Below, piece after piece: positions 18,328 to 27,553 of a stretch of DNA of 64,000 nucleotides. Position numbers and translations under genes: made by a program. The number at the start of each line of letters is the position of its first letter. Within the stretch, counting starts at the first letter, position 1. The notes below the pieces were generated by a model. The model had not been told where the DNA came from and made no database searches. It saw only the letters and a program-made list of their open reading frames with translations. The stretch comes from Pseudomonas sp. UBA1879 (GTDB taxonomy: Bacteria; Pseudomonadota; Gammaproteobacteria; Pseudomonadales; Pseudomonadaceae): assembly GCF_002338065.1 (NCBI RefSeq), contig NZ_DDHJ01000011.1, positions 1-64,000 on the forward strand. Reading direction: 5' to 3'.

Positions 18328-18810
18328 TCAGCAGTCAGTCAATCGCAGAAAAATCGCCGCCAATGCTTCGATCCCCGCCTGATCCGCTTCGCTGAAACGC
18401 GCCAGGCTTGGACTGTCCAGGTCCAACACCCCGATCAAACGCCCTTCCTTGACCAACGGCACGACCAGTTCGCTATTGGAGGCACTGTCACAGGCGATGT
18501 GGCCGGGGAATTGGTGCACGTCCAGCACGCGTTGGGTCTCGCGACTTTGGGCTGCCGTGCCGCACACGCCTTTGCCGAACGGAATCCGCACGCAGGCGAT
18601 CTGCCCCTGAAACGGCCCCAGCACCAACTCCTCGTTACGGTTCAGGTAAAAGCCGGCCCAGTTCAAATCATCCAGCTGGGTATAAAGGAAGGCCGAAAAC
18701 TGCGCGGCGTTGGCAATGAAATCGCGCTCGTCAGTCAGCAGCGATTCCAATTGCGCGGACAGCAGACGATAGCCCTCAAGGCCTTCGCCCGCCGCATTCA
18801 AATCAATCAT
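18328..18810 (-). CDS. Free methionine-(R)-sulfoxide reductase (GAF-domain fRMsr)
   Basis: 160 residues from the ATG at 18808-18810 (MIDLNAAGEG); the frame's upstream extension is inside the neighbouring gene. A single GAF domain carries the three signature cysteines of fRMsr: Cys73 (IACVRI), Cys83 (GVCGTA) and Cys107 (IACDSAS). It reduces free methionine-R-sulfoxide with thioredoxin-type recycling in the cytoplasm. It overlaps the DUF815 ATPase gene by 4 bp (ATGA) and is co-transcribed with it. With MsrB at 22.8 kb and the BisC-like enzyme at 8.8 kb, the window covers protein-bound and both free methionine sulfoxide forms. Confidence 0.93.
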   Translation of the reverse strand: MIDLNAAGEGLEGYRLLSAQLESLLTDERDFIANAAQFSAFLYTQLDDLNWAGFYLNRNEELVLGPFQGQIACVRIPFGKGVCGTAAQSRETQRVLDVHQFPGHIACDSASNSELVVPLVKEGRLIGVLDLDSPSLARFSEADQAGIEALAAIFLRLTDC

Positions 18811-19700
18811 GGATGTTGCTCCAGCATTTTCAAACCGACCCAATAACGGGCGAACTGATAGGCACAACGGCCATTGCGGTTGCCGCGCCCGGTCGCCCAG
18901 CGCACGGCCAGAATGTCGAGTTCATGGTCGCGCTGCCATTGCAATCCGGCCTTGGCCGCCAGTTCGCCGATCCAGTGTTCCACCACGTCCAGGAAATGCT
19001 CCTGAGTAAAGGGGTAGAACGACAGCCACAGCCCGAAGCGATCGGACAGGGCGATCTTGTCTTCCACAGCCTCGCTCGGATGGATTTCGCCATCGTCGCC
19101 GCGCTGCCAGTGGGCATTGTCGCTTTCTTTTTCCGGTACCAAATGGCGACGGTTAGAGGTGGCATAGAGCAAGACGTTGTCTGGCGCCTGCTCCAGTGAG
19201 CCGTCGAGTACGCTCTTTAGCACGCGGTAATCCCCCTCGCCGGACTCGAACGACAGGTCGTCGCAAAACAGCACGAAACGCTGCGGTAACTTCTGCAATT
19301 GCTCGACCACCCGCGGCAGGTCACCCAGGTGATCGCGTTCGATTTCAATCAGACGCAGACCGGCTTTGGCATGCTCGGCCAGCAACGCGCGCACCAGCGA
19401 TGATTTACCTGTTCCTCGCGAGCCCCACAACAAGGCGTGGTTGGCGGGCAAGCCATCGATGAACTGCTGGGTGTTGCGGCCCAGCTGCTCGCGCTGCAGG
19501 TCGACCCCGATCAGATCGGAAAGGCGCATGTCCAGCGTCACGTCCAGGGGCATCAGGTAACCGCTGCGCCCTTCACGCACCCAGCGCGCGGCGAGCGATT
19601 GGCCCCAATCCACCGGTTCACGTACCGCTGGCAGCAACGGTTCGAGTCGCGCCAGCACCGACTCGGCGCGCTCCAGAAATGCGTTCAATCGAGAATCCAC
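18807..19700 (-). CDS. DUF815-family AAA-type ATPase
   Basis: 297 residues. P-loop WGSRGTGKSSLVRALL (Walker A) near residue 93, Walker B-like RFVLFCDDLSFE near 140, and the sensor region YATSNRRHLVP near 180, as in DUF815 proteins, which are AAA+ ATPases of unknown duty. The C-terminal part is helical. ATGA overlap couples it to the downstream fRMsr gene. Divergent from the sensor kinase. No membrane segment; cytoplasmic. Confidence 0.9.
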   Translation of the reverse strand: MDSRLNAFLERAESVLARLEPLLPAVREPVDWGQSLAARWVREGRSGYLMPLDVTLDMRLSDLIGVDLQREQLGRNTQQFIDGLPANHALLWGSRGTGKSSLVRALLAEHAKAGLRLIEIERDHLGDLPRVVEQLQKLPQRFVLFCDDLSFESGEGDYRVLKSVLDGSLEQAPDNVLLYATSNRRHLVPEKESDNAHWQRGDDGEIHPSEAVEDKIALSDRFGLWLSFYPFTQEHFLDVVEHWIGELAAKAGLQWQRDHELDILAVRWATGRGNRNGRCAYQFARYWVGLKMLEQHP

Positions 19701-19802
19701 GACTTCTCCTTCATTTAGCGGGTTAAAGGCGTTGTGCGATCAGCTATGCTTGGCCCGCAATGGACACATGAAGTGCAAGTGCCCTATGGATCAAGCGCCC
19801 CT

Positions 19803-22127
19803 ATGGATATCCGACTGACCCACCGTCTGTCATACAAACAAGTCCGTTTGACCGTTCTGGTCGGCTTTCTGTTGGGAACGCTGTTCAGCTTGGTGCAAAT
19901 TGCGATCGATTATGCCAGCGAAGACGCCTCTATCGATCGTGAAATTCGCTCACTGCTGCAAATCAGCCACAACCCGGCCTCCCGCATCGCCTATAACATT
20001 GACGCCGAACTCGCGCAGGAATTGACCCTCGGCCTGCTGCATTCACCTGCTGTAGTCAGTGCGCGACTGACCGATAACAACAATCTGTTGCTGGCATCGG
20101 TCAAACGCCCCATGGCCGAAAGCCCGTATCGCATGCTGAGCGATGGGCTGTTCGGCAAGAGTCGACGGTTCGTCGACGTCCTGCACCTGGACCACATGCC
20201 CAACGAAGCCATCGGCACGTTAGTGCTGGAAGTCGATACGTTCGCCTTCGGCAGTCACTTTCTGCAGCGGGCGGAAATTACCCTGCTCAGCGGCTTTTTT
20301 CGCAGTCTGGTGTTCGCCGGGATTCTGATGGCGCTGTTTTACCTGACGCTGACAAAGCCCCTGACAGGGGTCATCCGGGCGCTGTCCAGCCGCGATTCGC
20401 GCAGCCCTGCACAAGCGCCCCTGCCCTACCCACCCGGCCATGAAAACGACGAAATCGGCGTGCTGGTGCAGGTCGCCAATCAGCAGTTCGAAAACGTCGC
20501 CAGCGAATTCAGCCGCCGCAGGGACGCGGAAAATCGCCTCACCGAACACCTCAACGAGCTGGAAAATGTGGTGTCGGCCCGGACCCAGGAACTTAAGTCC
20601 AGCAACGCGCGGCTCAGCCTGTCCAACGAAGAATTGCAAGTCGCCCGCAGTACGGCACTGGACATGGCCCATGCCCGTTCGGCGTTTCTGGCGCACATGA
20701 GTCACGAGATCCGCACGCCGCTCAACGGCCTGCTGGGCATGCTGGCCCTGTCGCTGGACGGCCCGCTGAGTGCGGAACAGCGTCAGCAACTGTCGATTGC
20801 CCATGACTCGGGCAAGGTACTGGTGGAATTGCTCAATGACATCCTCGACCTGTCGAAATTCGATGCCGGGCAACTGGAGCTGGAGTGCATCCCGTTCGAC
20901 CTCGGCACCCTGATCGAAGACACCGCCAACCTGCTGTCCCAGAACGCTGCGCCCAATGTCGAGCTGACGTGCCTGATCGATCCAGGCTTTCCAGCGCTGG
21001 TGTCAGGCGATCCAACCCGAGTGCGGCAGATCGTCAGCAACCTGCTGTCCAACGCGCTGAAATTCACCCGAGCCGGTCGTGTCGACATGCGCCTGAGTCA
21101 ACACGACGGCAATGTGCGCATTGAGGTGTGCGACACCGGTATCGGCATCCCGCAAGACGCGCAGGCGAGAATTTTCGAGCCGTTCACACAAGCCGAAGCG
21201 GCGATCACTCGACAGTACGGCGGAACGGGGCTGGGGCTGACCCTGACGCACAATTTGTGCAAAGCGATGCATGGCCAGTTGAACATCGAATCCAATCCCG
21301 GGGTCGGCAGCCGTTTCTATGCCGACCTGCCGCTTCCCGCTCACACCCCTGCGCCCGTATGGCCTGCGCTGAAGGGCCGCGTGGTGGTCGCCAGTCCCCA
21401 AGGCAGCGGCCTGACGGAACTGCTCAGCCGCCTGCTGCCGGAATGGGGCATCGACTACCGGCACTTTTCTGCCAACGAATCGCAGCCGGCTGTGCAGCCT
21501 GATCTGGTGATCACCGACTGCCCCGAGTGCCTGGTGGGCATGCGCCCCGGCACCGGGATTCCGATACTGCTGGTGACGGCGTATGGCAATTTCATGCCGG
21601 GCGAACAGGTCGTCGCCATGGCACCGCTGCAGCAACAGGCGCGTCCGTTATCACGTCAGGTCTTGCACCAGGCGCTGCGCAAGAGCCTGGACGTTGAAGG
21701 CATGCTGACCGGTGATCGCCTGCCGAGCCTGCAGCCAATACCCCACCGGGCGCGCATTTTGCTGGTTGAAGACAATCCGGTGAACCAGCTGGTGGCCAAG
21801 GGCATGCTGAGCAAACTGGGCTGCGAGGTGGTGGTCTGCAGCCACGGCGGCGAGGCACTGCAGCAATTGGAGCGCAGCCGATTCGACTTGGTGCTGATGG
21901 ACTGCAACATGCCGGTGATGGACGGCTATGAAGCCACGCGGCTGATTCGTCAGAGCGGCAAGTGGCCAGACCTGCCCATCATCGCCCTGACCGCCAACGC
22001 CATGCCCGACGAGCGGGACCATTGCCGAAATGCGGGAATGAACGACTATCTGGCCAAGCCCTTTCACAAGGAAGAGTTGATTAACCTGCTGGATCAGTGG
22101 GCGGGCGCTTCGAGCGTCAAGCTTTGA
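19803..22127 (+). CDS. sagS: Hybrid sensor histidine kinase/response regulator, SagS-like
   Basis: 774 residues from the ATG at 19803 (MDIRLTHRLSYKQ). Layout: membrane segment near 18-37, periplasmic sensor domain ~38-155, second membrane segment near 165-185, HAMP-like linker, coiled coil, HisKA with His301 (HMSHEIRTPL), HATPase with GTGLGLTL, a degenerate mid-region, and a C-terminal receiver with Asp700 (LMDCNMPVMDG) and Lys in YLAKPF. The order sensor-gpx-msrB-aminotransferase-htpX-tpm matches the P. aeruginosa sagS locus as I recall it; SagS governs surface attachment and biofilm switching. The symbol rests on architecture plus this order. No histidine phosphotransfer domain is fused. 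Confidence 0.75.
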   Translation: MDIRLTHRLSYKQVRLTVLVGFLLGTLFSLVQIAIDYASEDASIDREIRSLLQISHNPASRIAYNIDAELAQELTLGLLHSPAVVSARLTDNNNLLLASVKRPMAESPYRMLSDGLFGKSRRFVDVLHLDHMPNEAIGTLVLEVDTFAFGSHFLQRAEITLLSGFFRSLVFAGILMALFYLTLTKPLTGVIRALSSRDSRSPAQAPLPYPPGHENDEIGVLVQVANQQFENVASEFSRRRDAENRLTEHLNELENVVSARTQELKSSNARLSLSNEELQVARSTALDMAHARSAFLAHMSHEIRTPLNGLLGMLALSLDGPLSAEQRQQLSIAHDSGKVLVELLNDILDLSKFDAGQLELECIPFDLGTLIEDTANLLSQNAAPNVELTCLIDPGFPALVSGDPTRVRQIVSNLLSNALKFTRAGRVDMRLSQHDGNVRIEVCDTGIGIPQDAQARIFEPFTQAEAAITRQYGGTGLGLTLTHNLCKAMHGQLNIESNPGVGSRFYADLPLPAHTPAPVWPALKGRVVVASPQGSGLTELLSRLLPEWGIDYRHFSANESQPAVQPDLVITDCPECLVGMRPGTGIPILLVTAYGNFMPGEQVVAMAPLQQQARPLSRQVLHQALRKSLDVEGMLTGDRLPSLQPIPHRARILLVEDNPVNQLVAKGMLSKLGCEVVVCSHGGEALQQLERSRFDLVLMDCNMPVMDGYEATRLIRQSGKWPDLPIIALTANAMPDERDHCRNAGMNDYLAKPFHKEELINLLDQWAGASSVKL

Positions 22128-22187
22128 GCGACAAGCTGATCAGCGCCTGGCTGGCTTGCCGCTTGAAGCTCAAGGCTCGTGGCGGCT

Positions 22188-22673
22188 TTATCCGAGCAAC
22201 GCTTCGATGTCCGACTTCAAATCTTCCGGCTTGGTCAACGGGGCGTAACGCTTCACCCGTTTGCCGTCGCGGCCGACGAGGAATTTGGTGAAGTTCCACT
22301 TGATGCGCTCGGAGCCCAGCAGGCCTGGCGCTTGTTTCTTCAGCTGCACAAACAGCGGGTGGGCATTGCTGCCATTGACGTCGATCTTCTTGAACAACGG
22401 AAAACTGACCCCGTAATTCAGCTCGCAGAACTCGGAAATCGCGCCTTCGTTGCCCGGCTCTTGTTTGCCGAACTGGTTGCAGGGAAAACCCAAAACGACC
22501 AGCCCACGATCCTTATAGGTCTGCCACAGTTCTTCGAGGCCTTTGTATTGCGGGGTGAAGCCGCATTTGCTGGCCGTGTTCACCACCAGCACCGCCTTGC
22601 CTGCGTAATCGGAGAGGGTCTTTTGCTCGCCCTTGATCGTCTGCACCGGGATGTTCAGCAACTGTTCGCTCAT
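22188..22673 (-). CDS. Glutathione peroxidase (thiol peroxidase type)
   Basis: 161 residues from the ATG at 22671-22673, with GAGG 7 bases upstream; a GTG two codons earlier is the alternative. Peroxidatic Cys37 in NTASKCGFTPQY, the LGFPCNQFGKQEPG block and WNFTKFLV with the active-site Trp and Asn. Cysteine replaces selenocysteine, and bacterial enzymes like this usually work with thioredoxin. It reduces hydroperoxides in the cytoplasm. Next to msrB on the same strand (85 bp), convergent with the sensor kinase. The MarR-type ospR gene that precedes gpx in P. aeruginosa is absent here. Confidence 0.93.
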   Translation of the reverse strand: MSEQLLNIPVQTIKGEQKTLSDYAGKAVLVVNTASKCGFTPQYKGLEELWQTYKDRGLVVLGFPCNQFGKQEPGNEGAISEFCELNYGVSFPLFKKIDVNGSNAHPLFVQLKKQAPGLLGSERIKWNFTKFLVGRDGKRVKRYAPLTKPEDLKSDIEALLG

Positions 22674-22758
22674 GGCCACGCCTCGAAAGCAACAAACCGC
22701 TAAATTAGCGCGCCATTGGTTGGCGCGCCATCCAATTATTCTGCGTGATATCCCAGCA

Positions 22759-23157
22759 TCAGGCCTCGCGAGGCACCAGGTCCAGGCACACCGAGTTGAT
22801 GCAGTAGCGCAGCCCGGTCGGCGGCGGGCCGTCGGGGAAGACGTGGCCCAAGTGAGCGTCGCACTTGGCGCAGACGACCTCGGTGCGGATCATGCCGTGG
22901 CTCACGTCGCGCACTTCCACCACCGCACTGCCTTCAATCGGCGCATAAAAGCTCGGCCAGCCGCAGCCGGAATCGAACTTGGTGGTGGAATCGAACAGCG
23001 CTTCGTTGCAGCAGATGCAGTGATAAACACCGGCGGTCTTGGTGCTGTTGTACTTGCCGGTGAATGGACGCTCGGTGGCCTTCAGACGGCAGACTTGATA
23101 CTGCTCTGGGTCGAGCATCTGTTTCCATTCTTCGAGGGATTTTTCCAGCTTGTCCAC
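22759..23157 (-). CDS. msrB: Peptide-methionine (R)-S-oxide reductase MsrB
   Basis: 132 residues starting at a GTG (23155-23157) with GGAGG exactly 7 bases upstream; a longer in-frame extension covers non-conserved sequence. Zinc site Cys47, Cys50, Cys96, Cys99, the HC..C and CAKC pairs, SGCGWPSF, HLGHVFPDGP, and catalytic Cys119 in LRYCINS. It repairs oxidised methionine in proteins, R stereoisomer. The adjacent glutathione peroxidase makes this an oxidative-damage unit. Divergent from the aminotransferase gene across 193 bp. Confidence 0.95.
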   Translation of the reverse strand: MDKLEKSLEEWKQMLDPEQYQVCRLKATERPFTGKYNSTKTAGVYHCICCNEALFDSTTKFDSGCGWPSFYAPIEGSAVVEVRDVSHGMIRTEVVCAKCDAHLGHVFPDGPPPTGLRYCINSVCLDLVPREA

Positions 23158-23350
23158 GGGTACACCTCCACCATTCAAAAAGCCCGATCTGTGTCTTTTC
23201 CACGGGTCGGGTGGCACGTATGATTGCGCCTTCGTTGGACGCCAGTCTGTCACCGGCCTTCAAGGCATACAAATTCATTTTTGCTGGCGTCGTGTTCTGC
23301 GGTTCGCGCTCCTTTCCTACAGCGAATCCTTTTTTCCAGGATCAATCACC

Positions 23351-24562
23351 ATGCAGTTCAGCAAATCGAACAAGCTCGCCAACGTCTGCTACGACATTCG
23401 CGGGCCCGTGCTCAAGCACGCCAAACGCCTGGAAGAGGAAGGCCATCGCATCCTCAAGCTGAACATCGGCAACCCGGCGCCGTTTGGTTTCGAGGCGCCG
23501 GACGAGATCCTGCAGGACGTGATCCGCAACCTGCCCACCGCCCAAGGCTACAGCGACTCCAAAGGCCTGTTCAGCGCGCGCAAGGCCGTGATGCAGTACT
23601 ACCAGCAGAAGCAGGTCGAAGGTGTTGGCATCGAAGACATCTACCTGGGCAACGGCGTGTCCGAGCTGATCGTGATGTCGATGCAGGCGCTGCTGAACAA
23701 CGGTGACGAAGTGCTGGTGCCAGCCCCCGACTACCCGCTGTGGACTGCGGCGGTGGCGCTGTCCGGTGGCAGTCCGGTGCACTATTTGTGCGACGAACAG
23801 GCTAACTGGTGGCCGGATCTGGACGATATCAAAGCCAAGATCACGCCGAATACCAAGGCCATGGTGATCATCAACCCGAACAACCCGACAGGTGCCGTGT
23901 ACTCGAAAGAAGTGCTGCTGGGCATGCTGGAAATCGCACGCCAGCACAACCTGGTGGTGTTCTCCGACGAAATCTACGACAAGATCTTGTACGACGATGC
24001 CGTCCACATCTGCACGGCATCCTTGGCACCAGACCTGCTGTGCCTGACCTTCAACGGCTTGTCGAAGTCATACCGCGTGGCGGGTTTCCGCTCCGGCTGG
24101 ATCGCCATCTCGGGCCCGAAACACAACGCCCAGAGCTACATCGAGGGCATCGACATCCTGGCCAATATGCGCCTGTGCGCCAACGTGCCGAGCCAGCATG
24201 CGATCCAGACTGCACTCGGTGGCTATCAGAGCATCAACGACCTGATCCTGCCCCCGGGCCGTCTGTTGGAACAGCGCAACCGGACGTGGGAACTGCTCAA
24301 TGACATCCCCGGCGTCAGCTGCGTGAAGCCGATGGGCGCACTGTATGCGTTTCCGCGCATTGACCCGAAAGTGTGTCCGATCCACAACGACGAGAAGTTC
24401 GCGCTGGACCTGCTGCTGTCCGAGAAACTGCTGATCGTCCAGGGCACAGCGTTCAACTGGCCATGGCCGGACCACTTCCGCGTGGTCACCTTGCCGCGTG
24501 TGGATGACCTGGAAGCGGCGATTGGCCGGATCGGTAATTTCCTCAAGAACTACAAGCAATAA
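23351..24562 (+). CDS. alaA: Glutamate-pyruvate aminotransferase AlaA
   Basis: 403 residues from the ATG at 23351 (MQFSKSNKLANVCYDIRG), matching the start of E. coli AlaA; an upstream in-frame extension overlaps the msrB promoter. Fold type I PLP enzyme: PLP lysine 239 in NGLSKSYRVAGFR, GNGVSELIV, INPNNPTGAVYS and RLCANVPAQHAIQTALGG-like block. Nearly the whole length follows AlaA in memory of that sequence. It makes alanine from pyruvate and glutamate in the cytoplasm. Single-gene unit. Confidence 0.93.
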   Translation: MQFSKSNKLANVCYDIRGPVLKHAKRLEEEGHRILKLNIGNPAPFGFEAPDEILQDVIRNLPTAQGYSDSKGLFSARKAVMQYYQQKQVEGVGIEDIYLGNGVSELIVMSMQALLNNGDEVLVPAPDYPLWTAAVALSGGSPVHYLCDEQANWWPDLDDIKAKITPNTKAMVIINPNNPTGAVYSKEVLLGMLEIARQHNLVVFSDEIYDKILYDDAVHICTASLAPDLLCLTFNGLSKSYRVAGFRSGWIAISGPKHNAQSYIEGIDILANMRLCANVPSQHAIQTALGGYQSINDLILPPGRLLEQRNRTWELLNDIPGVSCVKPMGALYAFPRIDPKVCPIHNDEKFALDLLLSEKLLIVQGTAFNWPWPDHFRVVTLPRVDDLEAAIGRIGNFLKNYKQ

Positions 24563-24571
24563 CCCTCACCT

Positions 24572-24656
24572 GTAGCAGCGCGCGTGTCCGCGATGAGGTT
24601 GTGTCAGGCGCCGAATGCGTCACAGACGCAGCCTTCGCGGGCCGGCGCGCTCCTAC
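24572..24656. repeat. Degenerate REP pair
   Basis: CTGTAGCAGCGCGCGTGTC and, 50 bases on, GGCCGGCGCGCTCCTACGG form an imperfect inverted pair directly after the aminotransferase stop. It is an eroded version of the GTAGGAG REP family. Confidence 0.5.
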
Positions 24657-24845
24657 GGCTAGAGGTGAACATGAAGCCTGTCGCGCCCCAACGCTCTACC
24701 CTCTCCTTCGCGCCGATGGTCCAGAATCACCACGGCGGCGCAAAACGACACAGTTTGAAATAGTCGCCCGGTTGAATACCCACCCACATCACCTTATATA
24801 CCCCGCAACGCGTTACACATTCTTCACGAGGAGAAATTCCACACC

Positions 24846-25733
24846 ATGATGCGCATCTTGCTGTTTTTGGCCACTAACCTTGCGGTCGTGCTGATAGCCA
24901 GCATTACCTTGAGCCTGTTTGGCTTCAACGGGTTCATGGCGGCCAACGGGGTTGACCTCAACCTCAATCAGCTGCTGATTTTCTGCGCCGTGTTTGGTTT
25001 CGCCGGCTCGCTGTTCTCGCTGTTCATTTCCAAGTGGATGGCGAAGATGAGCACCGGGACTGAAATCATCACCCAACCTCGCACCCGCCATGAGCAGTGG
25101 CTGCTGCAAACCGTCGAACAGCTGTCTCGCGAAGCGGGTATCAAGATGCCTGAGGTCGGGATTTTCCCGGCGTACGAGGCTAACGCGTTCGCCACCGGCT
25201 GGAACAAGAACGATGCCTTGGTCGCGGTCAGCCAAGGTCTTTTGGAGCGCTTTTCGCCGGATGAAGTCAAAGCGGTGCTGGCCCACGAAATTGGCCACGT
25301 CGCCAACGGCGATATGGTCACGCTGGCACTGGTCCAAGGCGTGGTGAACACCTTCGTCATGTTCTTCGCGCGGATCATCGGCAACTTCGTTGACAAGGTG
25401 ATTTTCAAGAACGAAGAAGGTCGTGGCATCGCTTTTTATATCGCAACGATCTTCGCCGAAATCGTCCTGGGCTTCCTCGCCAGCGCCATCGTCATGTGGT
25501 TCTCGCGCAAGCGTGAATACCGCGCTGACGACGCCGGTGCCCGCCTGGCCGGTACGGGCGCAATGATCAGCGCCTTGCAGCGTCTACGCTCCGAACAGGG
25601 CGTGCCGGTGCAAATGCCGGAGAGCCTTACCGCATTCGGCATCAACGGCGGTTTGAAACACGGTTTGGCCGGTCTGTTCATGAGCCACCCGGCCCTGGAA
25701 GACCGCATCGAGGCGCTGCGCCGTCGCGGTTGA
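24846..25733 (+). CDS. htpX: Membrane zinc metalloprotease HtpX
   Basis: 295 residues, standard length. Two N-terminal membrane segments (4-26 and 40-62), then the cytoplasmic M48 protease domain with HEIGH at 147-151, two further hydrophobic segments (157-178, 195-215) and the third zinc ligand Glu in SRKREYRADDAG. It degrades misfolded inner-membrane proteins alongside FtsH. GAGG lies 11 bases upstream; a second ATG follows immediately, so the start is uncertain by one codon. A clear terminator ends the unit. Confidence 0.96.
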   Translation: MMRILLFLATNLAVVLIASITLSLFGFNGFMAANGVDLNLNQLLIFCAVFGFAGSLFSLFISKWMAKMSTGTEIITQPRTRHEQWLLQTVEQLSREAGIKMPEVGIFPAYEANAFATGWNKNDALVAVSQGLLERFSPDEVKAVLAHEIGHVANGDMVTLALVQGVVNTFVMFFARIIGNFVDKVIFKNEEGRGIAFYIATIFAEIVLGFLASAIVMWFSRKREYRADDAGARLAGTGAMISALQRLRSEQGVPVQMPESLTAFGINGGLKHGLAGLFMSHPALEDRIEALRRRG

Positions 25734-25751
25734 TCCACCTGACACAGGCAC

Positions 25752-25781
25752 AAAAAAAGGGCGACTTCGGTCGCCCTTTTT
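25752..25781 (+). terminator. Rho-independent terminator after htpX
   Basis: AAAAAGGGCGA-CTTCGG-type loop-TCGCCCTTTTT: an 8-bp GC stem with UUCG tetraloop and T tracts on both strands. It serves htpX and, in reverse, the convergent thiopurine methyltransferase gene. Confidence 0.93.
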
Positions 25782-25926
25782 GTTCCAGCAATCTAGCAGA
25801 CAACATCGCTCATCAGTGGCGTGAGCGTGCTCGCGAAGATTCAGATCGCCCGCCCCCCTTGCGGCAGTCAAACTGCCTCCCTTAGCAGGCTCATTCCGAA
25901 AGAGCTATGAAGCCCGAAGTCAGGCA

Positions 25927-26583
25927 TCAGCGGCGAAATAACCGGTACGCATACTCCATCAGCCACGTCGCTCCGGCCTGTTTGAATTTGGGGCTCTGCT
26001 CCAGCACGTCCTCCTCACCTACCCTTTTTACCCGCCATTCCGGCGACAGCAGCTGCTGCACTTCGTCTTCGTCAACCGAGAACGGTGGGCCAGGGATTCG
26101 CGACTGCTCGTAATCGAGAGTGATCAGCAGTCCCCGGGAATCCTCAGCCAGCAGCCGATTCAACTGTTCCACATAACGCCAGCGCATCTCCGGCGGCAAC
26201 GCGATCAATGCAGCTCGGTCATAAAACGCCGTGCACAGGCCTATATCGCCGGGTTTGAGCGCAAAATAATCGCCGCACCAGATTTCATGATTTGGGTCGC
26301 GATAGACGGTGAATGCACCTTGGATTTCGACCCGAGGCACGATGTTGCGCTCGCTGAAGTAGGCCTTGACCGCTTTTTCAGACAGCTCTGCACCGACCAC
26401 GTGCAGGCCCTGTCGCACAAGCCAGCTCATGTCGATGGTCTTCCCGCACAGCGGCACAAATACCCGCTCCCCCGGCTTGACCCCCAACTCGTGCCACAGC
26501 GTCGCCAGATACGGATTCACCTCTGATTGATTGAAACCAATCTGATCGATCGCCCAACGCTCATGCCAAAACTGCGGCTCCAT
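25927..26583 (-). CDS. tpm: Thiopurine S-methyltransferase
   Basis: 218 residues from the ATG at 26581-26583 (MEPQFWHERW), the normal length and start of bacterial Tpm. SAM-binding class I fold: FVPLCGKTIDMSWL, VVGAELSEKAV, and AFYDRAALIALP. In pseudomonads Tpm methylates thiopurines and also tellurite/selenite, giving volatile products. No operon partner; its start faces the dioxygenase gene across ~105 bp. Confidence 0.95.
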   Translation of the reverse strand: MEPQFWHERWAIDQIGFNQSEVNPYLATLWHELGVKPGERVFVPLCGKTIDMSWLVRQGLHVVGAELSEKAVKAYFSERNIVPRVEIQGAFTVYRDPNHEIWCGDYFALKPGDIGLCTAFYDRAALIALPPEMRWRYVEQLNRLLAEDSRGLLITLDYEQSRIPGPPFSVDEDEVQQLLSPEWRVKRVGEEDVLEQSPKFKQAGATWLMEYAYRLFRR

Positions 26584-26688
26584 ACACGCTCCTGATATTT
26601 CGATCAAATGGCACGAAAACTTATATTAGATTTAGATCATTGATCTGCCTGATCATGGCGCTCATCTTATACGCACAGGACGCCTGAC

Positions 26689-27456
26689 ATGCTCCCTAGC
26701 CTGTTCATTTCTCATGGCTCCCCCATGCTTGCACTCGAACCTGGCAAAAGCGGCCCGGCATTGCAACGTCTGGCGGGATCCATACCTCGACCGAAAGCCA
26801 TCGTGATCGTCTCCGCGCACTGGGAAAGCAACGATTTAAGGGTCAACGGCAACCCGAATCCGGAAACCTGGCATGACTTCGGTGGCTTTCCCCCTGCCCT
26901 GTTTGCCGTGCAATACCCTGCCCCGGGCCATCCGGAGGTGACGCGTCGTGTGCTGGATTTGCTGGCGGCCGCTGATTTGCCGGCCAACCTGGACAGCCGT
27001 CGACCCTTCGACCATGGCGTCTGGGTGCCGCTGTCGTTGATGTACCCCCAGGCTGACATCCCGATCGTGCAGGTTTCATTGCCATCTCGCTTTGGCCCAG
27101 CATTGCAGACCCGTGTCGGCCATGCGCTAAGGCAATTGCGCGAGGAAGACGTGCTGGTGATCGGCTCGGGAAGCATCACCCACAACCTGCGTGAACTGGA
27201 CTGGCACGCGGGACCGGAAAGCGTCGAGCCCTGGGCGTTGGCGTTCCGTGACTGGATGGTAGAAAAGCTGGCCGCGAATGACCAAGACGCATTGCACGAC
27301 TACCGCCGTCTGGCACCGAATGCCGTGCGCAATCATCCGACGGATGAACACCTGCTGCCGCTGTTCTTCGCCCGCGGTGCAGGCGGTGAATTCAGCGCTC
27401 CGTATCAGGGTTTCACCATGGGCGCGTTGGGGATGGATATCTATCGGTTTGGCTGA
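26689..27456 (+). CDS. DODA-type extradiol dioxygenase (YgiD-like)
   Basis: 255 residues, a LigB/DODA single-domain protein. The N-terminus LFISHGSPMLALEP carries a metal histidine, and IVSAHWES, DHGVWVPL and GSGSITHNLREL are the further conserved histidine-bearing blocks. Family members open catechol rings, such as DOPA, with Fe(II) or Zn(II). AGGA lies 9 bases before the ATG. Substrate not predictable from context. Confidence 0.9.
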   Translation: MLPSLFISHGSPMLALEPGKSGPALQRLAGSIPRPKAIVIVSAHWESNDLRVNGNPNPETWHDFGGFPPALFAVQYPAPGHPEVTRRVLDLLAAADLPANLDSRRPFDHGVWVPLSLMYPQADIPIVQVSLPSRFGPALQTRVGHALRQLREEDVLVIGSGSITHNLRELDWHAGPESVEPWALAFRDWMVEKLAANDQDALHDYRRLAPNAVRNHPTDEHLLPLFFARGAGGEFSAPYQGFTMGALGMDIYRFG

Positions 27457-27496
27457 AGCACACCCACGCTCCTACAGACAAACTTTCCTCAGCGCG

Positions 27497-27528
27497 AAAA
27501 AATCCCCGAACCAGTCGGGGATTTTTTT
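27497..27528. terminator. Bidirectional Rho-independent terminator
   Basis: AAAAAATCCCCGA-ACCAG-TCGGGGATTTTTTT between the convergent dioxygenase and DEAD-box genes; T tracts on both strands. Confidence 0.93.
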
Positions 27529-27553
27529 GTTCAGACGATCAGCTCAGTGCCAA

